Assembly: GCF_006874585.1 (NCBI RefSeq)
Contig: NZ_CP029761.1
Location: 2,987,001 to 3,051,000 of the forward strand
Origin: Sphingomonas sp. IC081
GTDB lineage: Bacteria; Pseudomonadota; Alphaproteobacteria; Sphingomonadales; Sphingomonadaceae
DNA: 64,000 nucleotides
Direction of reading: 5' to 3'
Part shown: piece by piece, positions 17,785 through 30,595 of the stretch
How the letters are laid out: each line of letters begins with the position of its first letter
Position numbering within the stretch: position 1 is the first letter of the stretch
Notes under the pieces: model-generated
The model's database searches: none
What the model was told of the DNA's origin: nothing
The model's input: the letters and a program-made list of their open reading frames with translations, nothing else
Made by a program: the position numbers and the translations under genes

Positions 17785-18737
17785 CAGGGCATATTCCAGA
17801 GCGACGTATAGAGTTTGTCGATCAGTTCATGGCCCTTTTCGAGAATCACCTCGACGACCTGAAGGTCATGTGGCGCCTTATACTCAACTGGCATCTCCTC
17901 CCATCCGATCAGACAATCGCCCGTCCCGCGCCGCTCGGCACCATTGCCGACGATCAGGATGAGATTGGTCCGCCCCGGAATGGACGCGATGCCGAGCACG
18001 GCTCGATCCATCGACAGGATGGCCGCGGCGTAGCCGTCAGGATCATGTTCCTCCAGCAGGCGCTGCAGTTGCCGCAGCCCCCAGGGGACGGGCGAGTCGC
18101 GGTTCACCTCGAACCAGACGCCCCGTCCGTTGTGCGCGCTGTTGCCCGCCTTGTCCTTCTTCTTAGGGCCCAGCAGCACGCCCGCCACGACGCTGTCGGT
18201 CAGCGACACGCGCCATTTGGCTTCGCCGACGATCATCCGCACAACATCGCCGGCGGCGTTCAGCGATATCCCCAGGAAATCCGTGCCGTGGCGCCCGTAA
18301 ATCTCGCGCTCGCGCTCGTCATCATATTTAAGCGCCCAGAGATAATTCTCCACGTCTTCATGCTTGCGGAACAGGAAGATCGGCACCCGCCACGGGTGGC
18401 CGCCAACGAACTCGTCCTGATAGGCCTCGGTGACGAGCCCTGCCATCACTTCACCAAACAGCCCTCTCTGGGCCGTTGACGGCAGGCAGTTGGGATAGCG
18501 GATGTCCGCCGGTCGTCCGGCGTCCGGGTGGAGATCGATGCCCAGTTGCGCATGAAAATGCGTACGCGCATCCAGATGGGCCGACTCGAAATAAGGCCTG
18601 AGCGCTGCTACCAAGACATCGTCGCTCTCGCCTTGTTGCTCCAATAACAAATGACCGTAGTTGCCGCCACGAATAGAGCCGTTAGCGTTAAGCCAGGTAT
18701 CGAGAGCTGCTTTCGGAGGCGGACAGACATGCATCAT
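17784..18737 (-). CDS. hamA-like: HamA-like DUF1837 nuclease (Hachiman-type defence)
   Basis: A 317-residue protein whose middle matches the DUF1837/HamA pattern: RGLFGEVMAGLVTE (E96), then PIFLFRK, then GTDFLG (D153) and IVGEAKWR (E172, K174). E...D...ExK is a PD-(D/E)XK nuclease core. ATG codons at 18737 and 18734 are both possible. The stop codon overlaps the helicase start by one base, so translation is coupled. In Hachiman, HamA is the DNA-degrading effector held by HamB. An alternative is another DUF1837-helicase defence pair (E. coli AbpAB is of this kind); either way an anti-phage role is likely. Located in the guaA island, which supports transfer. Confidence 0.7.
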   Translation of the reverse strand: MMHVCPPPKAALDTWLNANGSIRGGNYGHLLLEQQGESDDVLVAALRPYFESAHLDARTHFHAQLGIDLHPDAGRPADIRYPNCLPSTAQRGLFGEVMAGLVTEAYQDEFVGGHPWRVPIFLFRKHEDVENYLWALKYDDEREREIYGRHGTDFLGISLNAAGDVVRMIVGEAKWRVSLTDSVVAGVLLGPKKKDKAGNSAHNGRGVWFEVNRDSPVPWGLRQLQRLLEEHDPDGYAAAILSMDRAVLGIASIPGRTNLILIVGNGAERRGTGDCLIGWEEMPVEYKAPHDLQVVEVILEKGHELIDKLYTSLWNMP

Positions 18738-19326
18738 GTCTGCTTAGCCCTTTCTCTGTGGAGGGCAAGGTTGAGCATCAGCTGTCGTCTCGGATCTTCA
18801 TTCGCAACTGGCACTAAATCGCATCCCTCGGTTCCTTCGAAACAGCATCATTGGGGCTATTACTGACCGCCAGGTTGGCTGTTTGAAACGGAAGGTTTGC
18901 CTGATTCCGGTCATTCCCGATCAATACCGCGAATTTCCAATTGTGGTCGACACCTGTCGGGATACCGGACCTTCCGCACCTGAGCGTCGAAATTTAGCGG
19001 CTGAATGGCGACAAAGGGTCGACAATGCCGGAATCCGTCGTCCATTTCATTACATTGGGCCACAGGGCTTGCGTCTATGGGCAATCTGCAATAAATGGAC
19101 GCCAGCCAATATCGGCCTGTTTTTGAACGAGGAAAGGAGAAGATCATGCGCGCAGCATTTGATCGCGACGAAAACAACTTCTCATTTCCCTGTGTTCAGG
19201 AACAGATTGCATGGGCAACTGCCTCAAGGGCGATACTTCTCGCCTGATTGCTTTTCGCGGCTTTCGCGCCGCTGATTTTTCCAGACTTTCCATTATTGCC
19301 ACACCTCTCTTCGGGGAAGGCTTGTC
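18738..19326. other. Intergenic region between two divergent island operons
   Basis: About 590 bp between the hamA-like gene and the RtcB2 operon. It must hold both promoters. A 130-codon frame at 18883-19275 on the plus strand has no recognisable motif and a composition like non-coding DNA, so I do not call it. No clear sigma-70 or sigma-54 promoter can be assigned by eye. Confidence 0.5.
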
Positions 19327-19815
19327 ATGCGTGACGACATGTTCAAGGTGATCGTCGAACGCCCCCGCTGGGGTGCGAGCCACGCGGCTTCTCCGAAATT
19401 GAAAAGGATGCCTCACACCGGCGCACCCCATATCGGGCTCAAGCGCCATGCCAGGATCGGTGCACCCTACACCAAGTCATTGAACGAGAACCTCGCCCCT
19501 TTGGTTCGCTACCTGCGGCGCCAGCGGGGGCGCCGGTGGGACGCCGTCTTCAGCGAGATCTGCGCCAAGCTCGACACGGGCAGCACGGTGAAGATGCACG
19601 TACGCGAACATATCGAGGATTTCGTGCTGACCCGCATTTCCATCGGGCGTTACGGCGAGTGGATGTTCGAAGGCCAGGTCCTCGGGCGCGGAGGCCAGTG
19701 GTTCCGACGCCGCGAGCTGTTCGTCGATCCGCGTGATCGGGTTCTCAAGGACATGGCTGTGCTGGAGGCGATGCTGGCCTCCGGAATGATCAATGATCAG
19801 GGAGGCGCACAATGA
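19327..19815 (+). CDS. Uncharacterised protein in RtcB2-PrfH operon
   Basis: A 162-residue basic protein with a good GGGGAAGG site before the ATG at 19327. It begins MRDDMFKVIVERPRWG and has a middle segment LVRYLRRQRGRRWDAVFSEI and a C-terminal RRRELFVDPRDRVL. It has no signal peptide or membrane segment. The stop overlaps the rtcB start by 4 bp (ATGA), so the three genes are translationally coupled. Positive charge and context suggest an RNA- or ribosome-binding accessory factor, but that is inference. I do not recognise an assigned function. Confidence 0.7.
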   Translation: MRDDMFKVIVERPRWGASHAASPKLKRMPHTGAPHIGLKRHARIGAPYTKSLNENLAPLVRYLRRQRGRRWDAVFSEICAKLDTGSTVKMHVREHIEDFVLTRISIGRYGEWMFEGQVLGRGGQWFRRRELFVDPRDRVLKDMAVLEAMLASGMINDQGGAQ

Positions 19816-20912
19816 CTCCGATCTCCCTTATCGCTAACGATCCATCGCGGTTCGATCCCCTGTCACTCGACCAACTCCAGGCAACGGCAGATTACGAGGG
19901 TATGGGCCGCGTCGTCGGCCTGCCCGATCTCCACGCCGGCAACGGTATTGCCGTAGGGGCGGCGTTCTGGTCGCGGAATCGCATCTGGCCCCATCTGGTG
20001 GGCAGCGATATCGGCTGCGGCATGGCCTTGTGGGAGACCACTTCGCCATTGCGCAAGTTCCGGCTCGGCAGCGTGGAGCGCAGACTGCAAGGGTTGGACG
20101 CTCCTTGGCCCGGCGATGGCGAAGCGGCCCTGAAAGAGGCTGGATTACCACCCGAACTGGCTAGCCCCGCTCTGGGTACCATTGGCGGGGGCAACCATTT
20201 CGTTGAATTCCAGCGGATCGAGACGGTGGAGGACGAGGCACACTTCGCGGCGCTTGGCTTGCGACACGACCGGGTCTGGATGATGGTGCACAGCGGCTCG
20301 CGAGGCCTTGGGCAAAGCGTCCTGCAAACCCATCGACAGCCGGAAATCAGCCATGGAATACCTGCAGGTAGCCCGGAGGCCGCGGCTTACCTTGCCGAGC
20401 ATGACGCCGCGCTGGGATGGGCGATTGTGAACCGTCAGATCATCGCCCGGCGCTTTTGCGAAAGTCTTGGCATCGACGGCCGGTCGGTGCTGGACATTTG
20501 TCATAACAGCGTGACGCCGCATCAAGGCGGGTGGCTGCACCGTAAGGGGGCTGCGCCTGCTGATCGGGGGGTGATCGCCATCCCCGGCTCGCGAGGGGAT
20601 TTCAGCTATCTGGTGGAGCCCATAGTGGACGACGCTGACAAGGCTCTCCATTCGCTGGCCCATGGCGCGGGCCGCAAGTGGAGCCGCAAGGATGCCCACG
20701 CCCGCCTTTCGCGCCGTTTCAACGTCGCGGAAATGCAACGCACCGCCCTCGGCAGCCATGTGATTTGCGAGGACCGCAGGTTGATCTTCGAAGAGGCTCC
20801 CGATGCCTATAAGGACATCGGCATGGTCATCGCCGATCTTGAGGGAGCCGGCCTGATCCGTGTCATCGCCAAGCTTCGGCCCCTACTCAGCTATAAGACG
20901 AGGGCGGCATGA
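19812..20912 (+). CDS. rtcB2: RtcB-family RNA ligase (RtcB2 type)
   Basis: A 366-residue RNA ligase that joins 2',3'-cyclic-phosphate/3'-phosphate and 5'-OH RNA ends using GTP and Mn2+. Metal and active-site blocks are intact: GLPDLHAGNGIAVG, GSDIGCGMA, GGGNHFVEF, VHSGSRGLG, HNSVTPHQGGW, IPGSRGDFSYLV and the guanylylated-His motif LAHGAGRKWSR. It is shorter than canonical RtcB (about 400-480), as is usual for RtcB2. Overlap of 4 bp with both neighbours places it between an unknown protein and PrfH. RtcB2 with PrfH has been shown to repair 16S rRNA cut in the decoding centre by ribotoxins, so this is a ribosome rescue unit. Confidence 0.93.
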   Translation: MTPISLIANDPSRFDPLSLDQLQATADYEGMGRVVGLPDLHAGNGIAVGAAFWSRNRIWPHLVGSDIGCGMALWETTSPLRKFRLGSVERRLQGLDAPWPGDGEAALKEAGLPPELASPALGTIGGGNHFVEFQRIETVEDEAHFAALGLRHDRVWMMVHSGSRGLGQSVLQTHRQPEISHGIPAGSPEAAAYLAEHDAALGWAIVNRQIIARRFCESLGIDGRSVLDICHNSVTPHQGGWLHRKGAAPADRGVIAIPGSRGDFSYLVEPIVDDADKALHSLAHGAGRKWSRKDAHARLSRRFNVAEMQRTALGSHVICEDRRLIFEEAPDAYKDIGMVIADLEGAGLIRVIAKLRPLLSYKTRAA

Positions 20913-21526
20913 GCGAAGTGATCCTGCACATCACGGCGGGCAAAGGCCCCAAGGAATGCCAATGGGTAGTGGCCCAACTGGCGCGCGCTTTCGCAAAGGA
21001 AGCTAGGGGCATGGGCCTTGAATGCGAAGCGCTCGATGGTTTGGAGGATTTGCCGTCCTCGATCCTCCTCCGCATCGAGGGCGAGGTAGCATCGGCCTTT
21101 GCTGCGAAGCGCATAGGTTCCAACCAGTGGATCGGGACCAGTCCCTTTCGCCCTCGCCACAAGCGGCGGAACTGGTTTGTTGGCGTAGCGCTTGCGCCCG
21201 AGCCTGACGCGATCATGGACCTGCAAAATGAGGACATCGATTATCAGGCGATGCGCGCCAGCGGTCCAGGTGGCCAGCATGTCAACAAGACGGACAGTGC
21301 AGTTCGGGCCACGCACCGGCCGACTGGCCTCGTGGCCACGGCTCAGGAGCAACGATCCCAACACGCCAACCGAAGGCTGGCGAGGATGAAGTTGGCGATC
21401 ATGTTGGAAGAACTGCGTGGGCAAGCCAATGACGGCGCAAAAAGGTTGCAATGGCAGGCCCATCAGGATCTCGAACGCGGCAATGCGGTCAGGATCTATT
21501 CCGGAGACAAATTCGTGCTGAAGTAA
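20909..21526 (+). CDS. prfH: Peptide chain release factor homologue PrfH
   Basis: A 205-residue class I release factor relative lacking the codon-recognition domains. The peptidyl-tRNA hydrolysis motif is intact in ASGPGGQHVNKTDSAVRATH. PrfH frees nascent chains from ribosomes whose 16S rRNA has been cleaved at the decoding centre, letting the partner RtcB2 reseal the RNA. The ATGA overlap with rtcB2 fits this joint role. A strong terminator hairpin follows, ending the three-gene operon. Its position beside a Hachiman-like pair in a mobile island suggests a defence function against toxins that cleave rRNA. Confidence 0.93.
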   Translation: MSEVILHITAGKGPKECQWVVAQLARAFAKEARGMGLECEALDGLEDLPSSILLRIEGEVASAFAAKRIGSNQWIGTSPFRPRHKRRNWFVGVALAPEPDAIMDLQNEDIDYQAMRASGPGGQHVNKTDSAVRATHRPTGLVATAQEQRSQHANRRLARMKLAIMLEELRGQANDGAKRLQWQAHQDLERGNAVRIYSGDKFVLK

Positions 21527-21532
21527 TGAAGC

Positions 21533-21575
21533 TTGCTGGGCCGGACGGCACTTCCGTCCGGCCCAGCAATTTCTC
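21533..21575 (+). terminator. Intrinsic terminator after prfH
   Basis: A perfect 16-bp inverted repeat, TTGCTGGGCCGGACGG (21533-21548) and its complement (21554-21569), with a CACTT loop and TTTCTCC after it, six bases past the prfH stop. Confidence 0.85.
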
Positions 21576-21615
21576 CGACCTTTAAGGCGGGGCGAATGCT
21601 GCCTGTCCCCGGTCC

Positions 21616-21681
21616 CATTTCTTCAAGAACACGGGCCTGATAATCGCGCCAGGTTCCTGTGAAGTGCATTTCGGAAAGCAT
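21616..21681 (-). pseudogene. N-terminal remnant of a DEAD/DEAH-box helicase gene
   Basis: The minus strand starts with ATG at 21681 and reads MLSEMHFTGTWRDYQARVLE, which strongly resembles the first residues of a family of DNA/RNA helicases (WRDYQ just ahead of the missing Walker A). Soon after, the frame loses similarity and nothing resembling a Walker A motif follows. Just upstream, a frame ending at 21683 (TGA-G-ATG, typical operon spacing) may be the tail of a preceding gene cut by the IS. Only about 22 residues support this call. Confidence 0.45.
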
Positions 21682-22070
21682 CTCAGAGACCTACGGGAAG
21701 CAAGGTGCTCCTGGCAATGGCAACACGGTGGAACACATCAGCATAAATCCGTGATCGCCGCAGCGACGCCGATCCCACGCTGCCAACGTCGGCTTTGGCG
21801 AATGGCCTGCTGATTGCGGTCGGTCTGCACCTGGGGAAGGCAAATCGGCGCCTGTATGTGTCAACCGGCGCGCAAAACTGACCCCCTATCGGCGCCCAAT
21901 ATTGACCCCACCTTTCGGTAGTCTGGCGGTTATCCCGGTAGTCGATAGGAGGGGCCCACGGACGACGACGCGCACCGTCAGGTGTGCTGGCGGCGGCGTC
22001 CGTGGGAGGTCCCTGTTGACCCACCGGGTTAACCGCCGGGGATGGGGGTCCGGGGGAAGGGGTTTTCGGC

Positions 22071-22799
22071 TCAGTTCCGGTTTTTGAACCGCCAGCTGTC
22101 ATTGCCCGTCTCGATGATGTCGCAGTGGTGCGTGATGCGATCGAGAAGAGCGGTGGTCATCTTGGGGTCGTGGAAGACGCTCGGCCATTCGCCGAAGGCG
22201 AGATTGGTCGTGATAATGACCGAGGTCTTTTCGTAGAGCTTGCTGATCAGGTGGAAGAGCATCTGGCCACCGGACCGGGCGAACGGCAGGTAGCCGAGCT
22301 CGTCAAGCACCACGAGATCAAGCCGCGAGAGTTGGGTGGCAAGGCTTCCGGCCTTGCCCAGGCGAGCCTCTTCCTCAAGCCGGTTCACCAGATCGACCGT
22401 ATTGAAGTATCGGCCTCTGGCACCGGCGCGCACCACTGCGGCGGTGATGGCGAGAGCCAGATGAGTCTTGCCCGTGCCTGTTCCGCCGATCAGCACGATA
22501 TTGCGCCGTTCCGGCAGGAACGAGCCCGTATGAAGCGAGCGGATCAGTCCTTCGTTGATCGGCGTGCCATCGAACATGAACCCATCCAGGTCCTTGATCG
22601 CCGGAAGCTTGGCTGCGGTCATGCGATAACGGATCGATGCCGCATCCCGGTGCGCCGTCTCCGCACGCAACAGGTCGCCCAACATCTCCATGACCGTTCT
22701 GTCTCGGCGGATGCCGTTGGTGACGGCATCATCGAAGGCCGCCACCATGCCCTTGAGCCCCAGCCCCTTGAGGGCGGCCATGATCTCATGCCGCTGCAT
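22071..22799 (-). CDS. istB: IS21 family ATP-binding helper protein IstB
   Basis: A 242-residue AAA+ ATPase that assembles on DNA and activates the IstA transposase. Walker A is [13 protein letters not shown], Walker B is [12 protein letters not shown], and the sensor region reads [11 protein letters not shown], all typical of IstB. It overlaps istA by 14 bp and ends inside the IS. Complete in length. Confidence 0.95.
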   Translation of the reverse strand: MQRHEIMAALKGLGLKGMVAAFDDAVTNGIRRDRTVMEMLGDLLRAETAHRDAASIRYRMTAAKLPAIKDLDGFMFDGTPINEGLIRSLHTGSFLPERRNIVLIGGTGTGKTHLALAITAAVVRAGARGRYFNTVDLVNRLEEEARLGKAGSLATQLSRLDLVVLDELGYLPFARSGGQMLFHLISKLYEKTSVIITTNLAFGEWPSVFHDPKMTTALLDRITHHCDIIETGNDSWRFKNRN

Positions 22800-24300
22800 C
22801 GAGGTCTCGCACGGTATCGTAGCGGCCGCAGTTCGCCTCTGGCGGATGCTTGAGCTTCAGGTTGACGACGACGTCCATAGCCTGGGCATCATGAGGCTCG
22901 CGGCGACGGGACAGGATGTTGAGGATGATCTCGTCGCTGATAGTACCGGCGCTGAGTGCCTCGCGCACTGCGGCCTCGACAGCCTCCAGGCCATCTTCGG
23001 GGACAGCGGCGAGGACGCGTACAAAGCGCCGGTCGGCATCGTCGCCCTTGCCCAACTTACGCCGCAATTGGGCCAGTGCAGGTGGGAGAGCCCAGTCCTG
23101 GAAGGGAGCACCATTGCGCAACGCACCGGGCTTGCGGGCGAGGATGGGCAGGTAGTGCCATGGATCGAAGATTGTCTGGTTCCGGCCGAAGACCCGTTCG
23201 TGTTCGGCCACGACAGCGCCGTCGCAGCGGATCACGATGCGCGTTGCATAGGCCCGCACCTGCACAGCCTGATGGGCCGCCTTTGCCATCACCGAGTACC
23301 GATTGCGATCGAAGCTCACGAGGCACGTCGAACTGGCTACGTGTTCGCTCTCGAAGAACCCGTCGAAGGGAACCGGTAGCGGTTGCAGCATCGGCCGCTC
23401 CACCTCCAGCGCCTGCGCGATCGTCATGCCTTCCTGGTCAGGATGCTGGTTGCGTTCCGCCCAGCGCCGGCACTCGGCTTCCAGCCAGATGTTCAGTTCC
23501 TCGAGGCTGGCAAAGCGCAGGCGCGGCTTGAACAGGCGCTCCCTACTGGTCTGAACCTGGTTCTCGACCTGACCCTTCTCCCACCCTGCGGCAGGACTAC
23601 AGGCCACCGGCTCAACGCGATAGTGGTCCGTCATGATCAGAAACCGCCGGTTGAACAGGCGTTCCTTGCCGGTGAACACCGTCGTCACCGCCGTCTTCAT
23701 ATTGTCGTAGATGCCGCGCGTCGGAATCCCACCGAAGAAGGCAAAGGCGCGGGCATGTGCGTCGAACACCATCTCTTGCGTCTCGCGAGGATAGGCACGG
23801 ACAAATGGTGCCCGTGACCAGCAAAACCGCATATGCGCGACCTTCACGCGCATTGGCTTGCCGGCGATCTCGACGTCCTCATGGCTCCAGTCGAACTGGT
23901 AAGCCTCGCCGGGCCGGTACATCAACGGGATGAACGCCTTGGTCATATCGCCGGCGTCAACGCGACGCTCACGCTTCCAGCGTGCAGCATAGCGCCGCAC
24001 AGCGTCATAAGAGCCGCCAAACCCTTCGCGCTGAAGCAGATCATGGATCCGCGTCATGCGAAGCCGGTCACGCCGGGGCAGCCCTTCGTTCTCTTCAAGC
24101 AGTTCTTCCAGGCGAGTGCTGAAAGGGCCGGTCTGCGGCCGATGCTGTTCCTTGCGCTCGTAACTGGCATCCGCGTTCGGCGCCCGGATCGCCTTGCGCA
24201 CCGTGTTGCGCGACAGCCGCAAATCCCGCGCTATCGCCTTGATCGGCTTACCGTCCCGGTGCTCCCGACGGATCCTCGTAATCGTCTCCACAACCAACAT
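22786..24300 (-). CDS. istA: IS21 family transposase IstA
   Basis: A 504-residue DDE transposase. It has the N-terminal helix-turn-helix ([20 protein letters not shown]), an integrase catalytic core beginning around [12 protein letters not shown] with the first Asp, and the C-terminal beta-rich Mu-transposase-like domain ([14 protein letters not shown]). The start ATG at 24300 lies about 100 bp inside the right terminal repeats. Complete. Confidence 0.95.
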   Translation of the reverse strand: MLVVETITRIRREHRDGKPIKAIARDLRLSRNTVRKAIRAPNADASYERKEQHRPQTGPFSTRLEELLEENEGLPRRDRLRMTRIHDLLQREGFGGSYDAVRRYAARWKRERRVDAGDMTKAFIPLMYRPGEAYQFDWSHEDVEIAGKPMRVKVAHMRFCWSRAPFVRAYPRETQEMVFDAHARAFAFFGGIPTRGIYDNMKTAVTTVFTGKERLFNRRFLIMTDHYRVEPVACSPAAGWEKGQVENQVQTSRERLFKPRLRFASLEELNIWLEAECRRWAERNQHPDQEGMTIAQALEVERPMLQPLPVPFDGFFESEHVASSTCLVSFDRNRYSVMAKAAHQAVQVRAYATRIVIRCDGAVVAEHERVFGRNQTIFDPWHYLPILARKPGALRNGAPFQDWALPPALAQLRRKLGKGDDADRRFVRVLAAVPEDGLEAVEAAVREALSAGTISDEIILNILSRRREPHDAQAMDVVVNLKLKHPPEANCGRYDTVRDLDAAA

Positions 24301-24404
24301 CCCTGTACCCGCCGTCCGGAACCGAAACGGCGGCGCTTCTCACAATGAGATGAAGGGGGTCAATTTTAGACGCCGATCACCCCGCTAAGGGGGTCAATTT
24401 TGCA

Positions 24405-25349
24405 CGCCGCTCCACACCTGATTCAGCGTCGCGCCACTCATCGGCGCATCCGTGTCATACCGCGACGGCAGAACAAAATCTGATCCACCCGAGAAGGTTT
24501 TGAGCGCAACGAATATGTCGAGTGCCTGCCGGGATAGGAACACCAAATGAGGATTCCGGCGCTTCATCCGCTCCTTCGGGATCGTCCATAACCCCTCACT
24601 GAAGCTGATTTCGTCCCATGTGGCATTGGTCAGCTCGCTCTTGCGAACCATGGTCAGCAGCAGCAATCGCGCGGCCGCCCGCACCGATGGAGCAGATCCG
24701 ATGCGTTCCGATACATCAAGCCGATTTCGTCCGGCGTCAGTGCTCGATCGCGAGGCTCGAATTTGGCGATGCTGGTTGGACGAACCAACTCCGCCGGGTT
24801 TTCGACCTTCTGCCCGCGCTCGATGGCCCAGCGGTATACCTGAAAAACGATTTCACGGGCATGCACGGCCGTTGCCGGCGCTTTGCGGGCAACGATGGCG
24901 TCCGTCAGCGCTCGCAAGTCCTCATGGGTGATCTCGGCCAGCTTCTGGTTTCCGAATTTGCCCTTCAAATCTCGTTCAAAGACCGATCGCCGCATGTCGC
25001 GAGTCGAATCGGCCATCTGGTAGCCGCGAAGCCATTTCTCGGCCCAGGCACCGAACGTCTCCGCATCCTTCGCGCGAGCCTTGTCACGAGCCTTTTCCTT
25101 GGCAGGCGACTTTCCGGCCTCAACCATCTTTTTTGCTGTACCGAGAAGCTCGCGCGCCTCGGCGAGCGTGATCCCGCCAACGCCATAGCGACCAAAGGTA
25201 AGCGTCTCCTGCCTGCCATTGATCGCGTAGTTGTAGCGGAAAGAGATCGAGCCTGCGGGCGTAACCGCCACATACAGGCCGTCGCGATCGTTGACCTTGT
25301 ACAGCTTGTCCTGCGGCTTGAGATTGCGCAGCTTGGTATCGGTCAGCAT
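24405..25349 (-). pseudogene. Broken P4-type site-specific integrase
   Basis: The N-terminal part (start MLTDTKLRNLK at 25349) shows the DUF4102 arm-binding domain (GLYVAVTPAGSISFRYNY) and the core-binding domain. A frameshift near 24708 separates ALTPDEIGLMYR from ERIGSAPSVRAAARLLLLTM in the next frame; the catalytic domain then runs to the IS21 end, where it is truncated after LNQV. The first catalytic Arg (MVRKSEL) remains, but the HxxR and Tyr parts are gone and are not found beyond the IS. So it cannot recombine. Position beside the att repeat at guaA identifies it as the island's own integrase. Confidence 0.88.
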
Positions 25350-25570
25350 GGCGATACCCCAGCTATCTGCAAAATACCATGTTGGACAAGACCGCCAATT
25401 CCCCTTAAAAATCCAGCAAAGCAGGCACTTTGCGGAATTCCGATACCATGCACCCGCCAAAGGAGCTCTATGGTATCAGTCGCCATAGCCGCAGATCCAA
25501 CAGACGATGCCATTCAGCATGCCATTGGAAAGCGTTGCTTGCCGATGCCAAAACCTGCCGGGCATCGCCA

Positions 25571-25654
25571 GCCCCAAAACAGAAAAAGCCCGCATCTCTG
25601 CGGGCTTAGTTCCGTTTTCGTGCTACTGGCTGCCAGTCGGTGCCTGACGCCAAA

Positions 25655-25669
<15 letters not shown>
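25571..25669. repeat. Genomic island attachment repeat, right (native guaA end)
   Basis: Partner of 13598-13696 (96/99 identical). Positions 25655-25669 encode the guaA C-terminus. The remainder carries the guaA terminator. It marks the junction between chromosome and island on the integrase side. Confidence 0.85.
25582..25607 (-). terminator. guaA intrinsic terminator
   Basis: AAGCCCGC (25586-25593) pairs with GCGGGCTT (25600-25607) across a 6-nt loop; reading in the guaA direction the hairpin is followed by TTTTTCTG. A second copy exists at the left island boundary. Confidence 0.85.
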
Positions 25670-27238
<1,569 letters not shown>

Positions 27239-27389
27239 GGCCGGCCACTATAGGCACATTTTGCAGGTGTCCAGTGGAGCGCGCGGTTTTGAGGGTCGCA
27301 AGCGCGAGAACGGGCGACCGGCAGGCTGCAATTGCAAAAATCGCACGTAATTTTGTTACTTTGACGTTTGCAAAAATTCCCCGATGGTG

Positions 27390-30289
<2,900 letters not shown>

Positions 30290-30595
30290 GGACAGCCCCC
30301 CCTCTTGCCGGACCGGTGCAGGAGGGGGAACGGCCTGGCGGGCGGCGCCGATCGCCCGGCACCGATCGCCTGGCACCGATCTCCCGGCACACAGGCCAGC
30401 ATGCCCCGCCCCCGTTACCGCTGGAACCGTGCGCCGCGCCGGTGGCCGGTGGCTTGCGCTCTGGCCGCTGCGGACCGAACCGCGAAGATCCATCTATAGT
30501 GGCGTAACGGCGGGAATAACCGCGCTTTTCATGTCGGGGTGGGCTGACAGGCCGCCGATCCCTCCCTAGCATGTCGGCCCGACAAGGGGATTACG
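30290..30595. other. Intergenic region with 14-bp triple repeat
   Basis: Between gyrB and the TPR gene. The main structure is three tandem 14-bp units, CCGATCGCCCGGCA, CCGATCGCCTGGCA and CCGATCTCCCGGCA, at 30348-30389. No gene is seen. The TPR gene's promoter should be in the right half; I cannot assign it. Confidence 0.6.

Larger units (their letters stand above)
21871..24404 (-). mobile_element. IS21-family insertion sequence (copy A)
   Basis: A 2.53-kb element with istA and istB in the standard overlapping order. The ends are related: CGCAAAACTGACCCCC at 21871 and, on the other strand, TGCAAAATTGACCCCC at 24404, each followed by a second GGCGYCYAAWATTGACCCC-like repeat about 20-35 bp inside, as is usual for IS21 multiple terminal repeats. 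It cuts the integrase gene on its right and abuts a helicase remnant on its left. No target duplication is evident, so an adjacent deletion is likely. Confidence 0.9.

Noticed and set aside
18808..18823. Possible sigma-54 promoter (TGGCAC...) upstream of the RtcB2 operon
   Set aside because: The spacing to the -12 GC is one base short and the -12 element is poor; it is also 500 bp from the first gene. No rtcR gene is present.
18883..19275. 130-codon frame between the two island operons
   Set aside because: No ribosome binding site, no motif, and composition like non-coding DNA.
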